A DNA stretch of 64,000 nt from contig NZ_VDOR01000002.1 in the NCBI RefSeq assembly GCF_007666205.1, positions 372,001 to 436,000 of the forward strand, in the 5' to 3' direction. A program made the translations under genes and the position numbers. Shown here piece by piece: positions 1-9,642 of this stretch. This DNA is from Kocuria palustris (GTDB taxonomy: Bacteria > Actinomycetota > Actinomycetes > Actinomycetales > Micrococcaceae). Positions within the stretch are counted from its first letter, which is position 1. Every line of letters begins with the position of its first letter. Under the pieces are notes generated by a model. The model did no database searches. It was not told the DNA's origin and worked only from the letters and a program-made list of their open reading frames with translations.

Positions 1-1
1 C

Positions 2-1561
2 TCCACGCTGCTCGAGAAGGGCCTGCGCAACTACTGGGGCTACAACACGATCGCGTTCTTCGCCCCGCATCACGACTACTGCTCGACGACCACGCTGGGC
101 GGGCAGGTCCAGGAGTTCAAGGCCATGGTCCGGGCGCTGCACCGCGCGGACATCGAGGTCATCCTGGACGTGGTCTACAACCACACCGCCGAGGGCAACC
201 ACCTGGGCCCCACGCTGTCGATGCGCGGCGTGGACAACAACGCGTACTACCGCACCGTCGAGGACGACGCGAAGTACTACATGGACTACACCGGCACGGG
301 CAACTCGCTCAACGTCCGCCACCCCCACGCCCTGCAGCTGATGATGGACTCGCTGCGCTACTGGGTCACCGAGATGCACGTCGACGGCTTCCGCTTCGAC
401 CTCGCCTCGACCCTGGCCCGCGAGTTCTACGACGTCGACAAGCTCTCGACGTTCTTCGAGCTCGTCCAGCAGGATCCGATCGTCTCCCAGGTCAAGCTCA
501 TCGCCGAGCCGTGGGACGTCGGGCCCGGCGGCTACCAGGTGGGCAACTTCCCGCCGCAGTGGACCGAGTGGAACGGCATGTACCGCGACACCGTGCGCGA
601 CTTCTGGCGCGGCGAGCCCTCGACCCTGGGCGAGTTCGCCTCGCGGATCACGGGCTCGGCGGACCTCTACGAGAACAGCGGGCGCCGCCCCTTCGCCTCG
701 ATCAACTTCGTCACGGCCCACGACGGCTTCACGCTGCGCGACCTCGTGTCCTACAACGAGAAGCACAACGACGCCAACGGCGAGGACGGCAACGACGGGG
801 AGTCCCACAACCGCTCGTGGAACTGCGGCGTGGAGGGCCCGACGGACGACGCCGAGGTGCTCGCGCTGCGCGCCCGGCAGCAGCGCAACTTCATCGCCAC
901 GCTGATGCTCTCGCAGGGCACGCCCATGCTCCTGCACGGCGACGAGCTCGGGCGCAGCCAGGGCGGCAACAACAACACGTACTGCCAGGACAACGAGATC
1001 TCCTGGATCGACTGGGACGCGGCGGACTCCCCGCTGATCGAGTTCACGGCCGCGGTCATCCACCTGCGCCGGGACCACCCGACGTTCCGCCGCGGGCAGT
1101 TCTTCGACGGCCGCCCCGTCGAGATGGGCGAGCGCTCGGACGAGGACCCGATGCCCGACATCGCGTGGATCAACACCGACGGCTCCGCCATGAACCCCTC
1201 CGACTGGGACGAGCCGCTGGCCCGGACCCTGGGCATGTGGCTCAACGGCAACGGGATCGCCGGCAAGGACGCCCGCGGCCGGCAGATCACCGACGTGGAC
1301 TTCCTGGTGTGGTTCAACTCCTCCCCGGAGGACATCACCTGCACCATCCCGCCCGCGGAGTACGGCGCCCAGTGGGAGGAGCTGCTGGACACGGCCGGCG
1401 AGCACGGCGACGGCTCGGTGCTCGGGCACTCGAGCGAGTTCGTGCTCCGGGCCAAGTCCATGGTCGTGCTGCGCCAGTGGGACGAGCCGGAGGAGGAGCC
1501 CGACACCTCGGTGGCCGCCTCGGTGGCCGCCTACTCCGCCCAGGCCCAGCCGGACGAGTGA
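2..1561 (+). CDS. glgX: Glycogen debranching enzyme GlgX/TreX, 5' end outside window
   Basis: GH13 isoamylase-type enzyme that hydrolyses alpha-1,6 branches of glycogen and releases linear maltooligosaccharides. The frame is open from base 2, so the start codon lies left of the window; 519 residues are visible. The opening residues ([19 protein letters not shown]) are typical of the GlgX family. Catalytic positions can be read: nucleophile Asp in GFRFDLAST (codon 398-400), acid/base Glu in AEPWDVG (506-508) and the His-Asp pair in TAHDGF (719-724). The C-terminal tail is acidic and Ala-rich. It is followed by treY and treZ on the same strand, the usual arrangement for making trehalose from glycogen, in which the debranching enzyme supplies linear chains. 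A hairpin just after the stop may separate it from treY. Known: family and pathway. Inferred: trehalose rather than glycogen-turnover role. Confidence 0.93.
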   Translation, partial: STLLEKGLRNYWGYNTIAFFAPHHDYCSTTTLGGQVQEFKAMVRALHRADIEVILDVVYNHTAEGNHLGPTLSMRGVDNNAYYRTVEDDAKYYMDYTGTGNSLNVRHPHALQLMMDSLRYWVTEMHVDGFRFDLASTLAREFYDVDKLSTFFELVQQDPIVSQVKLIAEPWDVGPGGYQVGNFPPQWTEWNGMYRDTVRDFWRGEPSTLGEFASRITGSADLYENSGRRPFASINFVTAHDGFTLRDLVSYNEKHNDANGEDGNDGESHNRSWNCGVEGPTDDAEVLALRARQQRNFIATLMLSQGTPMLLHGDELGRSQGGNNNTYCQDNEISWIDWDAADSPLIEFTAAVIHLRRDHPTFRRGQFFDGRPVEMGERSDEDPMPDIAWINTDGSAMNPSDWDEPLARTLGMWLNGNGIAGKDARGRQITDVDFLVWFNSSPEDITCTIPPAEYGAQWEELLDTAGEHGDGSVLGHSSEFVLRAKSMVVLRQWDEPEEEPDTSVAASVAAYSAQAQPDE

Positions 1562-1564
1562 TCC

Positions 1565-1589
1565 GCGGGCCGGGTCCGTCCCGGCCCGC
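1565..1589 (+). terminator. Hairpin after glgX
   Basis: A perfect 10-bp GC stem (GCGGGCCGGG / CCCGGCCCGC) with a 5-base loop starts four bases after the glgX stop codon. There is no U-tract, as is common for actinobacterial terminators, so it may terminate only partly or act as a 3'-end stabiliser. A second small hairpin (GCAGGAG / CTCCTGC, 1648-1666) lies in the treY leader. Confidence 0.5.
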
Positions 1590-1687
1590 ACCCGACAGGG
1601 GCCGGTCCCGACCGACCGGGGCCGGCCCGCCCGCCGAAGGACCCGCCGCAGGAGAGGTGCTCCTGCACCAGCACACGAGGAGACGAC

Positions 1688-4159
1688 GTGCGCATCCCCG
1701 CCTCGACCTACCGCCTGCAGATCACCCCCGACTTCGACCTGGACGCCGCCGCCGCGCGGCTCGAGGACCTGCGCTCGCTGGGCGCGGACTGGGTCTACCT
1801 CTCCCCGGTGCTGCGCTCCGTGGGCGGCTCCGATCACGGCTACGACGTGGCCGATCCCACGGAGGTCGACCCGGCCCGCGGCGGCCGCGAGGCCTTCGAC
1901 CGCTTCTGCCGCGCCGCCCATGAGCTCGGCCTGGGCGTCATGGTCGACATCGTCCCCAATCACCAGGGGGTGGCCGCCCCGCCGGAGAACCCGTGGTGGT
2001 GGTCGCTGCTGCGCGAGGGGAGGGACTCCCCGCACGCGCAGGCCTTCGACGTGGACTGGGCGGCCTTCGGCGACCGGCTGATGATCCCCGTGCTCGGCGA
2101 CGACGTCGACGAGGACGGCGCGCCCCGCAGGGGCGAGGCCGAGCAGGCCCTCGATCAGCTCGAGGTCCGGGTCCGCGACGGCGAACCCGTGCTGACGTAC
2201 TTCGACAACGTCTATCCCGTGGCCGAGGGCACCGTGAGCCTGGACTCCGACGGCCGGGCGACCGAACCCGCCCGCACGGTCCATGAGCGCCAGCACTACC
2301 GGCTCGTGAACTGGCGCCGCGGGGACGCCGCCCTGAACTACCGTCGCTTCTTCACCATCGCCACCCTGGCGGGTGTGCGGGTCGAGGACCGCCAGGTCTT
2401 CGAGGACTCCCATGCGGAGGTCCGCCGGTGGATCGACGAGGGCCTCGTGGACGGGCTGCGCATCGACCACCCCGACGGCGTGCGCGACCCCGCCCAGTAC
2501 CTGCGGTGGCTCGCCGAGCTCACCGGCGGGCGCTACACGCTGATCGAGAAGATCCTGGAGCCGGGGGAGCTGCTGCCGCGCGAGTGGCTCGAGTCCGGCC
2601 TCACCGCCGGCACCACCGGCTACGACGCCCTGGGCGTGATCGACCGCCTGCTCGTCGACCCGGCGGGCGAGTACCCGCTGACCACGCTGGATGCCTCCCT
2701 GCGGCAGAGCTCGAGTGCGCAGGCCGCCCACGAGGGCGACTGGCAGCGGATGATCCACGGCACCAAGCGCGACGTCGCCGACGGCTCCCTGCATGCCGAG
2801 GTCGAGCGCCTGGCCCGCGAGGCCGCCGCCGAGCCGGCCCTCTCGGAGCTGTCCCACGAGACGCTGGTCGATGCGCTGAGCGAGATCCTCGCCGGCTTCG
2901 GGGTCTACCGCACCTACCTACCGTGGGGCTCCGAGCACCTGCGCTCAGCGCTCGGGGCCGCCTCCTCCCGGCGGCCCGAGCTCGCCGGGGCCGTCGAGGC
3001 GCTGGGCCCGGTCCTGGGCCTGGACGCCCAGGACGAGTCGGAGCTGACGCCGGTCGCGCGCCGGCTGCAGCAGACCTCGGGCATGGTCATGGCCAAGGGC
3101 GTCGAGGACAGCGCGTTCTACCGGTACTCCAGGCTGACCTCGCTCACCGAGGTCGGCGGGGACCCGTCGGCCTTCTCGATCGACCCGCAGCAGGCGCACG
3201 AGGAGTTCGCCCGGCGCCAGCGCGACGAGCCGCTGGCCATGACGACGCTGTCCACGCACGACACCAAGCGCTCGGAGTCCGTGCGCGCGCGGATCAGCGT
3301 GCTCGCGGAGATCGGCGCCGACTGGGCCGCGATGGTCGCGGCCGTCCAGCGCGAGGCGCAGGCCGCGGGGATGCGCCCGCTGGCCGATCGCACCCTGGCG
3401 AACCTGGTCCTGCAGGCCATGGTCGGCGCCTGGCCCATCAGCCGGGAGCGCGCCGTCGACTACGCTCTGAAGGCCGCCCGCGAGTCCGGGACCGCGACCG
3501 CGTGGGTGGACGGCGACGAGGCCTTCGAGGCGGATCTGACGCGGCTGATCGACCTGGTCCTGACGCGCCCGTCGGTGCGCGGGATCGTCGAGGGCATGGT
3601 CCGGCGCGTCGAGGGCCCCGGATGGTCCAATGCGCTGTCCCAGAAGCTGATCCAGCTCACGATGCCCGGCGTCCCGGACGTCTACCAGGGCTCGGAGCAG
3701 TGGGCCCCCGCCCTCGTGGACCCGGACAACCGCCGGCCCGTCGACCACCGGACGATCGCCGAGCGCCTGAGCGCGCTCGACGAGCGCCGCGAGGACCCCT
3801 CGGTCGCGCGGGAGCACGGCGTGCCCCCGGTCGACGAGACGGGCGATGCCAAGCTGCTGGTGACCTCGCGGGCCCTGCGCCTGCGCCGCGACCGCCCCGA
3901 GCTGTTCTCCGACTACGCACCGGTCCTCGCCCGGGGAGAGCGAGCCGAACATCTGTTCGCCTTCAGCCGCGGCGATGCGCTGACGGCCGCGACGCGCCTC
4001 CCGGCGGGCCTGGCGGCGGCCGGGGGCTGGGGCGACACCGCGATCGAGCTGCCCGAGGGGGAGTGGACGGACAGCCTGACCGGCGGCCGCTTCAGCGGGA
4101 CCGTGCGGGTCGCGGAGCTGCTCGATCTCCTGCCCGTGGCGCTGCTGACCCGCGGCTGA
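1688..4159 (+). CDS. treY: Maltooligosyltrehalose synthase TreY
   Basis: GH13_26 enzyme that isomerises the reducing-end alpha-1,4 bond of a maltodextrin to alpha-1,1, giving maltooligosyltrehalose. The GTG start is supported by AGGAG eight bases upstream; 823 residues, close to the family length. Family motifs in order: DIVPNH (residues 87-92), GLRIDHPDGV with nucleophile Asp260, LIEKIL with acid/base Glu287, and STHDTKRSES with the substrate-binding His524-Asp525. It sits between glgX and treZ, so the three steps (debranch, isomerise, cleave) are neighbours. No separate promoter was recognised in the 126-base gap before it. Function is confident from motifs and context. Confidence 0.95.
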   Translation: MRIPASTYRLQITPDFDLDAAAARLEDLRSLGADWVYLSPVLRSVGGSDHGYDVADPTEVDPARGGREAFDRFCRAAHELGLGVMVDIVPNHQGVAAPPENPWWWSLLREGRDSPHAQAFDVDWAAFGDRLMIPVLGDDVDEDGAPRRGEAEQALDQLEVRVRDGEPVLTYFDNVYPVAEGTVSLDSDGRATEPARTVHERQHYRLVNWRRGDAALNYRRFFTIATLAGVRVEDRQVFEDSHAEVRRWIDEGLVDGLRIDHPDGVRDPAQYLRWLAELTGGRYTLIEKILEPGELLPREWLESGLTAGTTGYDALGVIDRLLVDPAGEYPLTTLDASLRQSSSAQAAHEGDWQRMIHGTKRDVADGSLHAEVERLAREAAAEPALSELSHETLVDALSEILAGFGVYRTYLPWGSEHLRSALGAASSRRPELAGAVEALGPVLGLDAQDESELTPVARRLQQTSGMVMAKGVEDSAFYRYSRLTSLTEVGGDPSAFSIDPQQAHEEFARRQRDEPLAMTTLSTHDTKRSESVRARISVLAEIGADWAAMVAAVQREAQAAGMRPLADRTLANLVLQAMVGAWPISRERAVDYALKAARESGTATAWVDGDEAFEADLTRLIDLVLTRPSVRGIVEGMVRRVEGPGWSNALSQKLIQLTMPGVPDVYQGSEQWAPALVDPDNRRPVDHRTIAERLSALDERREDPSVAREHGVPPVDETGDAKLLVTSRALRLRRDRPELFSDYAPVLARGERAEHLFAFSRGDALTAATRLPAGLAAAGGWGDTAIELPEGEWTDSLTGGRFSGTVRVAELLDLLPVALLTRG

Positions 4160-4249
4160 GCAGCCCCTCCGACCACCGAACGAGCATTCGCCGACACGGG
4201 CCCGAGACCTCTCGGACGCGCCCGCCGCCGCCCAGAACGGAGCACCGAC

Positions 4250-6130
4250 ATGTCCTACTCCGCAGGAAACGGCCGAGCCCACCTCGATCGATTCGACGTC
4301 TTCGCCCCGCATGCCGCGGGCGTCGTCGTGCGCATCGAGGGGCAGGACCACACCATGATGAAGGCGACGGACCGCCCGGGCCACAGCCCCCGCGGCCTGG
4401 AACCCGCCCCCGTGCACGCGAGCGGCGATCTGGGCCCCCTGGGCTGGTGGACCCTGCCCGACGATGCCGCCGACGAGGTCCCGACGACCACCGTGCGCTA
4501 CGGCTACATCCTGTCCAAGGTCCTCGATCCGGGGACCCCCGAGGAGCGCACGATCGAATCGGCCGTGCTGCCGGATCCGCGGTCCATGCGCCAGCCGCAG
4601 GGCGTGCACGAGCTGTCGTGCACGCACGATCCCTCCGACTTCGAGTGGACCGACAGCGACTGGGGCGGCGCCGATCTCGAGGACTCGGTGCTCTACGAGA
4701 TGCACATCGGGACCTTCACCCCCGAGGGCACGTTCGAGGCCGCGATCGAGCATCTCGACGCGCTCGCGGAGCTGGGGATCGACACCGTCGAGGTGCTGCC
4801 CGTCAACGGGTTCAACGGCACTCGCAACTGGGGCTACGACGGAGTGGCCTGGTACGCGACCCAGGAGGAGTACGGCGGCCCGCTGGGCCTGCAGCGCTTC
4901 GTGGACGCCTGCCATGAGCGCAACCTGGCCGTCGTCCTGGACGTCGTCTACAACCACCTGGGCCCGTCCGGGAACTACCTGCCTGAGTTCTTCGAGGTCT
5001 TCACGGCCGGGAGCTCGTCGTGGGGCGAGCAGATCAACCTGGACGACTTCGGCTCCGACGGGGTGCGCGATCACATCCTGGACAACGTGCGCATGTGGCA
5101 GGAGGACTTCCACATCGACGGCTTCCGGATCGATGCCGTGCACGCCCTCAAGGACTCCCGCGCCCGGCACATCCTCCAGCAGATCGCCGATCGGGTGGCC
5201 GAGACCTCCCAGCGCACCCGTCGTCGCGCGTTCACGATCGCGGAGTCGGATCTCAACGACGTCCGGATGATCGAGGACACGCAGCGCAACGGGCTGGGCA
5301 TGCACGGGCAGTGGCTCGACGACTGGCACCACGGCGCGCACTGGGCGCTGTCGGGGGAGTCGCAGGGCTACTACTCGGACTTCGACTCGCTCGCGGCGCT
5401 GGCCAAGTCGATGACCGGGGCGTTCTACCACGACGGCTCCTACTCGTCGTTCCGCGGCCGCTCGCACGGCGGCCCGGTCGACCCGCAGCGCACCCGGCCG
5501 TGGCAGTTCGTGACCTACACGCAGAACCACGATCAGGTGGGCAACCGGGCGATCGGCGACCGCTTCTCCCAGACGCTGTCCGCCGACCGGCTGATCCTGG
5601 CCGCTGCCCTGCTGCTGACCCAGCCGTACACGCCCATGCTCTTCCAGGGCGAGGAGTGGGCGGCCTCGACGCCCTGGCCGTTCTTCACCGCGCACCCGGA
5701 GCCCGAGCTGGCCGAGGCCGTGCGCAGCGGGCGCAAGGCGGAGTTCGCGCGCATGGGCTGGGACGAGTCGACCGTGCCCGATCCGCAGGCGCAGGAGACC
5801 TTCGACTCCGCGGTCCTGCGCTGGGACGAGCGCGAGCAGGGCGATCACGCCCGGGTGCTCGCGGCGTACCGGGAGCTGATCGAGCTGCGCCGCCGCACCC
5901 CCGAGCTGCGCGGCGGCTTCGAGACGATCCGCACCGAGTTCGACGAGGACGGGCGCTGGCTCGCGCTGCACCGCGGCCCGGTCTCTGCCGTCTACAACTT
6001 CGGCGACTCCGAGGCAGAGGTCCCGCTGGGACGCTCCGGGGCTTCCGTGCTGTGGAGCCACGGCGCTCAGGAGGCGGCCGGGGAGTCCATCCGCCTGCAG
6101 GGCAGCGGTGCGGCGGTGCTGAAGGGCTGA
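4250..6130 (+). CDS. treZ: Maltooligosyltrehalose trehalohydrolase TreZ
   Basis: GH13_10 hydrolase that releases trehalose from the maltooligosyltrehalose made by TreY. ATG start with GGAGC eight bases upstream; 626 residues, somewhat longer than the family's usual 560-600 because of a longer N-terminal carbohydrate-binding region. Motifs: DVVYNHLGPSGNY (from Asp231), DGFRIDAVHAL with nucleophile Asp295, IAESDLND with acid/base Glu332, and QNHDQVGNR (His427-Asp428). It lies 90 bases after treY with no obvious hairpin between, so co-transcription is likely. A strong terminator follows. In actinomycetes trehalose serves as osmoprotectant and stress metabolite; that role here is inferred. Confidence 0.95.
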   Translation: MSYSAGNGRAHLDRFDVFAPHAAGVVVRIEGQDHTMMKATDRPGHSPRGLEPAPVHASGDLGPLGWWTLPDDAADEVPTTTVRYGYILSKVLDPGTPEERTIESAVLPDPRSMRQPQGVHELSCTHDPSDFEWTDSDWGGADLEDSVLYEMHIGTFTPEGTFEAAIEHLDALAELGIDTVEVLPVNGFNGTRNWGYDGVAWYATQEEYGGPLGLQRFVDACHERNLAVVLDVVYNHLGPSGNYLPEFFEVFTAGSSSWGEQINLDDFGSDGVRDHILDNVRMWQEDFHIDGFRIDAVHALKDSRARHILQQIADRVAETSQRTRRRAFTIAESDLNDVRMIEDTQRNGLGMHGQWLDDWHHGAHWALSGESQGYYSDFDSLAALAKSMTGAFYHDGSYSSFRGRSHGGPVDPQRTRPWQFVTYTQNHDQVGNRAIGDRFSQTLSADRLILAAALLLTQPYTPMLFQGEEWAASTPWPFFTAHPEPELAEAVRSGRKAEFARMGWDESTVPDPQAQETFDSAVLRWDEREQGDHARVLAAYRELIELRRRTPELRGGFETIRTEFDEDGRWLALHRGPVSAVYNFGDSEAEVPLGRSGASVLWSHGAQEAAGESIRLQGSGAAVLKG

Positions 6131-6142
6131 GCGCGTCGGTCG

Positions 6143-6175
6143 GGTGCCCTCGGATCCGCCGGATCCGAGGGCACC
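6143..6175 (+). terminator. Terminator after treZ
   Basis: A perfect 15-bp stem (GGTGCCCTCGGATCC and its complement) with a 3-base GCC loop, followed by TTCGT. It starts 12 bases after the treZ stop and ends the glgX-treY-treZ unit. Confidence 0.8.
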
Positions 6176-6200
6176 TTCGTGCTGTGTCCGGGGGCGGTGC

Positions 6201-6206
6201 CAGACT
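6201..6206 (+). promoter_or_regulatory. -10 box, leaderless start of aldo/keto reductase
   Basis: CAGACT followed by six bases and then the ATG. No Shine-Dalgarno sequence. It matches the -10-to-start geometry repeated across this window. No clear -35. Confidence 0.55.
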
Positions 6207-6212
6207 GGGGCC

Positions 6213-7313
6213 ATGCTGATCTACGGAGATGACACCCGCTGGACGCCCGCCGAGGACCGCTACGAGTCCATGCCGTACCGCACGCTCGGGACCTCGGGCC
6301 TGAAGCTGCCCGCGATCTCGCTGGGGCTGTGGCACAACTTCGGCGATGACAAGCCGATGGCCACGCAGAAGCAGATCCTGCGCCAGGCCTTCGACGCGGG
6401 CATCACCCACTTCGACCTGGCCAACAACTACGGCCCGCCCAACGGCTCGGCCGAGCTGAACTTCGGCCGCGTGCTGAAGGAGGACTTCGCCGATCTGCGC
6501 CAGGAGATCGTGATCTCCTCCAAGGCCGGCTGGGACATGTGGCCCGGCCCGTACGGCTTCGGCGGTTCGCGCAAGTACCTGATCGACTCGCTGGATCAGT
6601 CGCTCGAGCGCATGGGCCTGGATCGCGTGGACATCTTCTACCACCACCGCCCGGATCCCGAGACCCCGATCGAGGACACCATGCGCACCCTGGACCGCAT
6701 CGTGCGATCGGGCCGGGCGCTGCACGTGGGCATCTCGTCCTACAGCGCCGACGACACCGCGCAGGCCCAGCAGATCATGCGCGAGCTCGGCACGCCGCTG
6801 GTCATCCACCAGCCGTCGTACTCGCTGCTCAACCGCTGGATCGAGCAGCCCGCCGAGAACGCGGACGGCCCCGCCGGCGGCAAGAACCTGGTGCAGGTGC
6901 TGGGGGAGGCGGGCATGGGCTCGATCGTCTTCACGCCGCTGGCCCAGGGCATGCTCACGGACAAGTACCTCGACGGCATCCCGGAGGACTCGCGCGCCGC
7001 GGCCTCCAAGTCCCTGAACCCCGAGTGGCTCACGGACGAGAACATCGAGCGCATCCGCGGGCTGAACGAGATCGCCCAGCAGCGCGGTCAGACCCTGGCG
7101 CAGATGGCGATCGCCTGGACCCTGCGCCCGCAGGACGGCGGCCAGGTGACCTCCGCGCTGGTCGGCGCCTCCTCGGCTCGCCAGATCGCCGACAGCGCGA
7201 AGGCCGTGGAGAACCTCGAGTTCTCCCAGGACGAGCTCGCCCGGATCGACGAGCTCGCCCAGGACGCCGGGGTGAACATCTGGGCCAAGGCCACGGAGTC
7301 CACCCAGCGGTGA
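6213..7313 (+). CDS. Aldo/keto reductase, YghZ/Gpr (L-glyceraldehyde 3-phosphate reductase) type
   Basis: NADPH-dependent aldo/keto reductase of the AKR14/Kv-beta-like group, which includes E. coli YghZ. The chosen ATG gives 366 residues starting MLIYGDDTRWTPAEDRYESM; an upstream in-frame ATG at 6144 falls inside the treZ terminator and was rejected. Visible features: substrate-barrel start YRTLGTSGLKLPAISLGLW, catalytic Asp-Tyr in FDLANNYGPPNGSAE, Lys in VISSKAGWDMWPGPYG, His in FYHHRPDPETP, and the cofactor-binding end SALVGASSARQI. Soluble. The natural substrate (methylglyoxal, glyceraldehyde 3-phosphate or another aldehyde) cannot be read from sequence. A -10 box sits six bases before the ATG, so it is probably transcribed alone as a leaderless mRNA. 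Confidence 0.88.
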   Translation: MLIYGDDTRWTPAEDRYESMPYRTLGTSGLKLPAISLGLWHNFGDDKPMATQKQILRQAFDAGITHFDLANNYGPPNGSAELNFGRVLKEDFADLRQEIVISSKAGWDMWPGPYGFGGSRKYLIDSLDQSLERMGLDRVDIFYHHRPDPETPIEDTMRTLDRIVRSGRALHVGISSYSADDTAQAQQIMRELGTPLVIHQPSYSLLNRWIEQPAENADGPAGGKNLVQVLGEAGMGSIVFTPLAQGMLTDKYLDGIPEDSRAAASKSLNPEWLTDENIERIRGLNEIAQQRGQTLAQMAIAWTLRPQDGGQVTSALVGASSARQIADSAKAVENLEFSQDELARIDELAQDAGVNIWAKATESTQR

Positions 7314-7336
7314 GCCGCGGCCGCCGGCCTGCCGCT

Positions 7337-8131
7337 TCAGAGCGGCGGCAGCCCGGCGCGCTCGAGCACGAAGTCGGTCAGCGGGGCGTAGGCCTCGGGC
7401 GGGATGTTGTCGTCCATCGGCACGACCACCTCGATCAGACCCTGCTGCTCCCCGACGAACGGCGCGGGGTCGTTGCAGTCGGCGATCGCGATGACGCGCG
7501 CTCCCCGGGCGCCGGCGGCTCCGGCCATGCCGTGATCGGAGACCACCAGGTCGGGCAGGAAGGCGGGGTCGCCGGCCTGCTCGGCCAGGCGGCCCAGCGC
7601 GAGCTCCATGGGCTCCGGGCGGTGGGTGTGCCGCAGCCCGCCGTACTGCTCGACCATCATCACGTCGGAGACCTGACGGACCTGGCCGTCGTCCCAGGGG
7701 ATGCCGCCATGCATGTGCAACACCTCGGCCCCGGCGGCACGGGCGGCCGCTGCCAGCCGCGAGTAGATCGGCGGCAGGGCCGCCGGGTGCGCGGTGGCGA
7801 AGAAGAGACGCGCCCCGGGGCGCACCGCGTCGGCGAGGACCGCGGCGTAGCGCTCGAGCGCCGCCACGCACAGCCGCGCGCTGATCGTGTCCACGCCCTC
7901 GGTGAACTCGGGATCGGCGCTGATGCCCACGCGCTCGACCATGAGGCGGAGGACGTCGTCATAGGACGTTCCCGGGCTCGGGGTGATCCCCATGTACTGG
8001 TGCTCGGAGGAGTCCAGGAAGCCCTGGATGCTGGCCAGATTCGCCTCCCGCGGCGTGGCCACCGGGCCGGTCGCGCGGACGCGGTCGAGGTGGGCTGCCA
8101 GGTCCTGGGGGCTCAGCGCAGAGGTCGTCAC
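7337..8131 (-). CDS. Putative phosphatase (actinobacterial 'Phosphatase' family, PF15698-like)
   Basis: A 264-residue soluble protein starting (GTG) VTTSALSPQDLAAHLDRVR. It resembles proteins annotated simply as phosphatase in actinobacteria; I recognise the overall pattern, not a biochemically defined member. Conserved-looking stretches are HMHGGIPWDD, VVSDHGMAG and ADCNDPAPFVGEQQG, rich in His and Asp that could bind metal. The start at 8131 is chosen because TAGAGT lies exactly seven bases upstream (8139-8144, minus strand). An alternative GTG at 8140 overlaps that box. It is convergent with the aldo/keto reductase and downstream of mshA, but has its own promoter. Substrate unknown. Confidence 0.55.
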   Translation of the reverse strand: MTTSALSPQDLAAHLDRVRATGPVATPREANLASIQGFLDSSEHQYMGITPSPGTSYDDVLRLMVERVGISADPEFTEGVDTISARLCVAALERYAAVLADAVRPGARLFFATAHPAALPPIYSRLAAAARAAGAEVLHMHGGIPWDDGQVRQVSDVMMVEQYGGLRHTHRPEPMELALGRLAEQAGDPAFLPDLVVSDHGMAGAAGARGARVIAIADCNDPAPFVGEQQGLIEVVVPMDDNIPPEAYAPLTDFVLERAGLPPL

Positions 8132-8138
8132 GCTCGCC

Positions 8139-8144
8139 ACTCTA
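8139..8144 (-). promoter_or_regulatory. -10 box, leaderless start of putative phosphatase
   Basis: TAGAGT on the minus strand, seven bases before GTG 8131. No ribosome binding site. Confidence 0.6.
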
Positions 8145-8175
8145 GGTGCTCGGCCCGTGGCGCGCCGCGCTGTCC

Positions 8176-9636
8176 TCAGCGGCCGCGGGAGCGCAGAGGG
8201 GCGTAGACGTCGTCCGCATGGGCCCGGGCCGTCGCGGACCAGGAGAAGCCGCGGGCGCGGTCGGCGGCGGCCTCGCCGCGGCGCGCCAGCTCCGCCGGGT
8301 CCGTCAGCACGTCGCGCAGAGCCCGGGCCCAGGCCTGCGGGGTCCGGGGATGGACGAGCCAGCCGGTGCACCCGTCCTCGACGGCCGCGGGCAGCCCGCC
8401 CACGCGGGAGGCCAGCACGGGCGTCCCGCAGGCCTGGGCCTCCAGCGCCACGAGACCGAACGTCTCCGACGACGACGGGACCGCCCACACGTCCGCTTCG
8501 CGCATGCGCTGCGCGAGGTCGTGGACGGGCAGGGAGCCGAGCCAGTCGACCTGGTGCTCGATCCCCAGCCTCCTGGCCCGGTCATGCAGGGCGGCCGAGA
8601 AGGCAGCATCGCCGACCCCGGCGATCCGCAGCCGCGGACGCAGCGGCCCCGGCTGAGCCGGCGCGCTCCCGGGGTCCTGGGGACGCTGCCCGCGACCGGA
8701 GGGCCGCGCTCGGTGCGGGCGATGCGCTCCGCCCGGGGACTGGGCTTCGTGCGAGGGCTCGGCCAGCAGGCCGAGGGCGTCGAGGAGGATCTGCGGGCCC
8801 TTGAGCGGCTGCAGCCGCCCCGCGAAGCCGATCACCGGGGCCGCCGTCGCCGCGGCGCGGCCGTCGCCGTCGCCGGCGTCGGCACCGTCGCCGTCGCCGC
8901 CGGCCACGGCAGCGGCACCTGGGTGGAAGACGTCCAGGTCCACGCCGGGGGCGATCACGCGCAGCCGTGCGGGATCCGCCCCGTAGAGCTGCCTCATCTG
9001 CTCGCCCTCGGCGGCCGTGTTGACCACCAGCACGGCGGCCTCGTCGATCAGGCGCTGCTCGGCGCGCTCGCGGATCTCCGGCTCGAGCGCCTCCCCGGGG
9101 GCGGCCAGGACGTTCTTGCCCCGCGCGCTCGTGTGCAGGCTCAGCACGAGCGGCAGGTCCCAGAGCCGAGCCAGCTCCCGCCCGACCTCCCCGGAGAGCC
9201 AGTAGTGCCCGTGGAGCACATGGGGGCGGGGGAGCAGGTCGGCGCCGGCATCGCGCAGGGCCTGCACGATGCCGGGAAGATGCCGCGGGAGCCCGTCCTT
9301 GGAGGCGGCGGCGGCCCCGGGCAGCGTGACCGTCACCAGGCGCAGGCCCGGCTGCCCGTCGACGTCCTGTACCGTCACGGCCGCCTCCGGCCGCGGCTCG
9401 CCCCGGTGCTCGGCATCGCGCCACAGCGTGACCAGGTCCACTGCCAGGCCCTGCCGGGCCAGATGGGCGGCCAGCTGCCGGACATGGACGTTCATGCCGC
9501 CGGCATCGCCCTGTCCGGGCTGACGCAGCGGAGAGGTGTGCAGGCAGAGCATCGCGATCCGCAGCTCGGCCTCCGGCCCCGCAGCGGCGTCGTCGGCGGG
9601 TGCTCGGTCGTGGTCGCGGACGGGTGGGGTGGGCAC
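8176..9636 (-). CDS. mshA: D-inositol-3-phosphate glycosyltransferase MshA (mycothiol biosynthesis)
   Basis: GT4 glycosyltransferase that joins UDP-GlcNAc to 1L-inositol 1-phosphate, the first committed step of mycothiol synthesis. The 486-residue product has the MshA signature HTSPLRQPG...GDAGGMNVHV (residues 33-52) and the GT4 E-x7-E region SSETFGLVALEAQACGTPV near the C-terminus. Two regions are longer than usual: a Gly/Asp repeat around the inter-domain boundary (about nt 8855-8905) and a Pro/Arg/His-rich insertion (about nt 8648-8766). The GTG start is set by TAGAGT six bases upstream. The detoxification enzyme Mca, which acts on mycothiol conjugates, is encoded at 52.8 kb. Identification is strong; the effect of the insertions is unknown. 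Confidence 0.9.
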   Translation of the reverse strand: MPTPPVRDHDRAPADDAAAGPEAELRIAMLCLHTSPLRQPGQGDAGGMNVHVRQLAAHLARQGLAVDLVTLWRDAEHRGEPRPEAAVTVQDVDGQPGLRLVTVTLPGAAAASKDGLPRHLPGIVQALRDAGADLLPRPHVLHGHYWLSGEVGRELARLWDLPLVLSLHTSARGKNVLAAPGEALEPEIRERAEQRLIDEAAVLVVNTAAEGEQMRQLYGADPARLRVIAPGVDLDVFHPGAAAVAGGDGDGADAGDGDGRAAATAAPVIGFAGRLQPLKGPQILLDALGLLAEPSHEAQSPGGAHRPHRARPSGRGQRPQDPGSAPAQPGPLRPRLRIAGVGDAAFSAALHDRARRLGIEHQVDWLGSLPVHDLAQRMREADVWAVPSSSETFGLVALEAQACGTPVLASRVGGLPAAVEDGCTGWLVHPRTPQAWARALRDVLTDPAELARRGEAAADRARGFSWSATARAHADDVYAPLRSRGR

Positions 9637-9642
9637 GGGATC

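Noticed and set aside
6144-6212. Upstream ATG for the aldo/keto reductase
   Set aside because: It lies in the treZ terminator stem and precedes the -10 box; the family's N-terminus begins at the downstream ATG.
2945-6214. Minus-strand open frame of about 1089 codons opposite treY/treZ
   Set aside because: It is antisense to two well-identified enzymes, has no recognisable domain and its composition (Arg, Ala, Gly, Pro, His, Val) is that of the reverse frame of very GC-rich genes.
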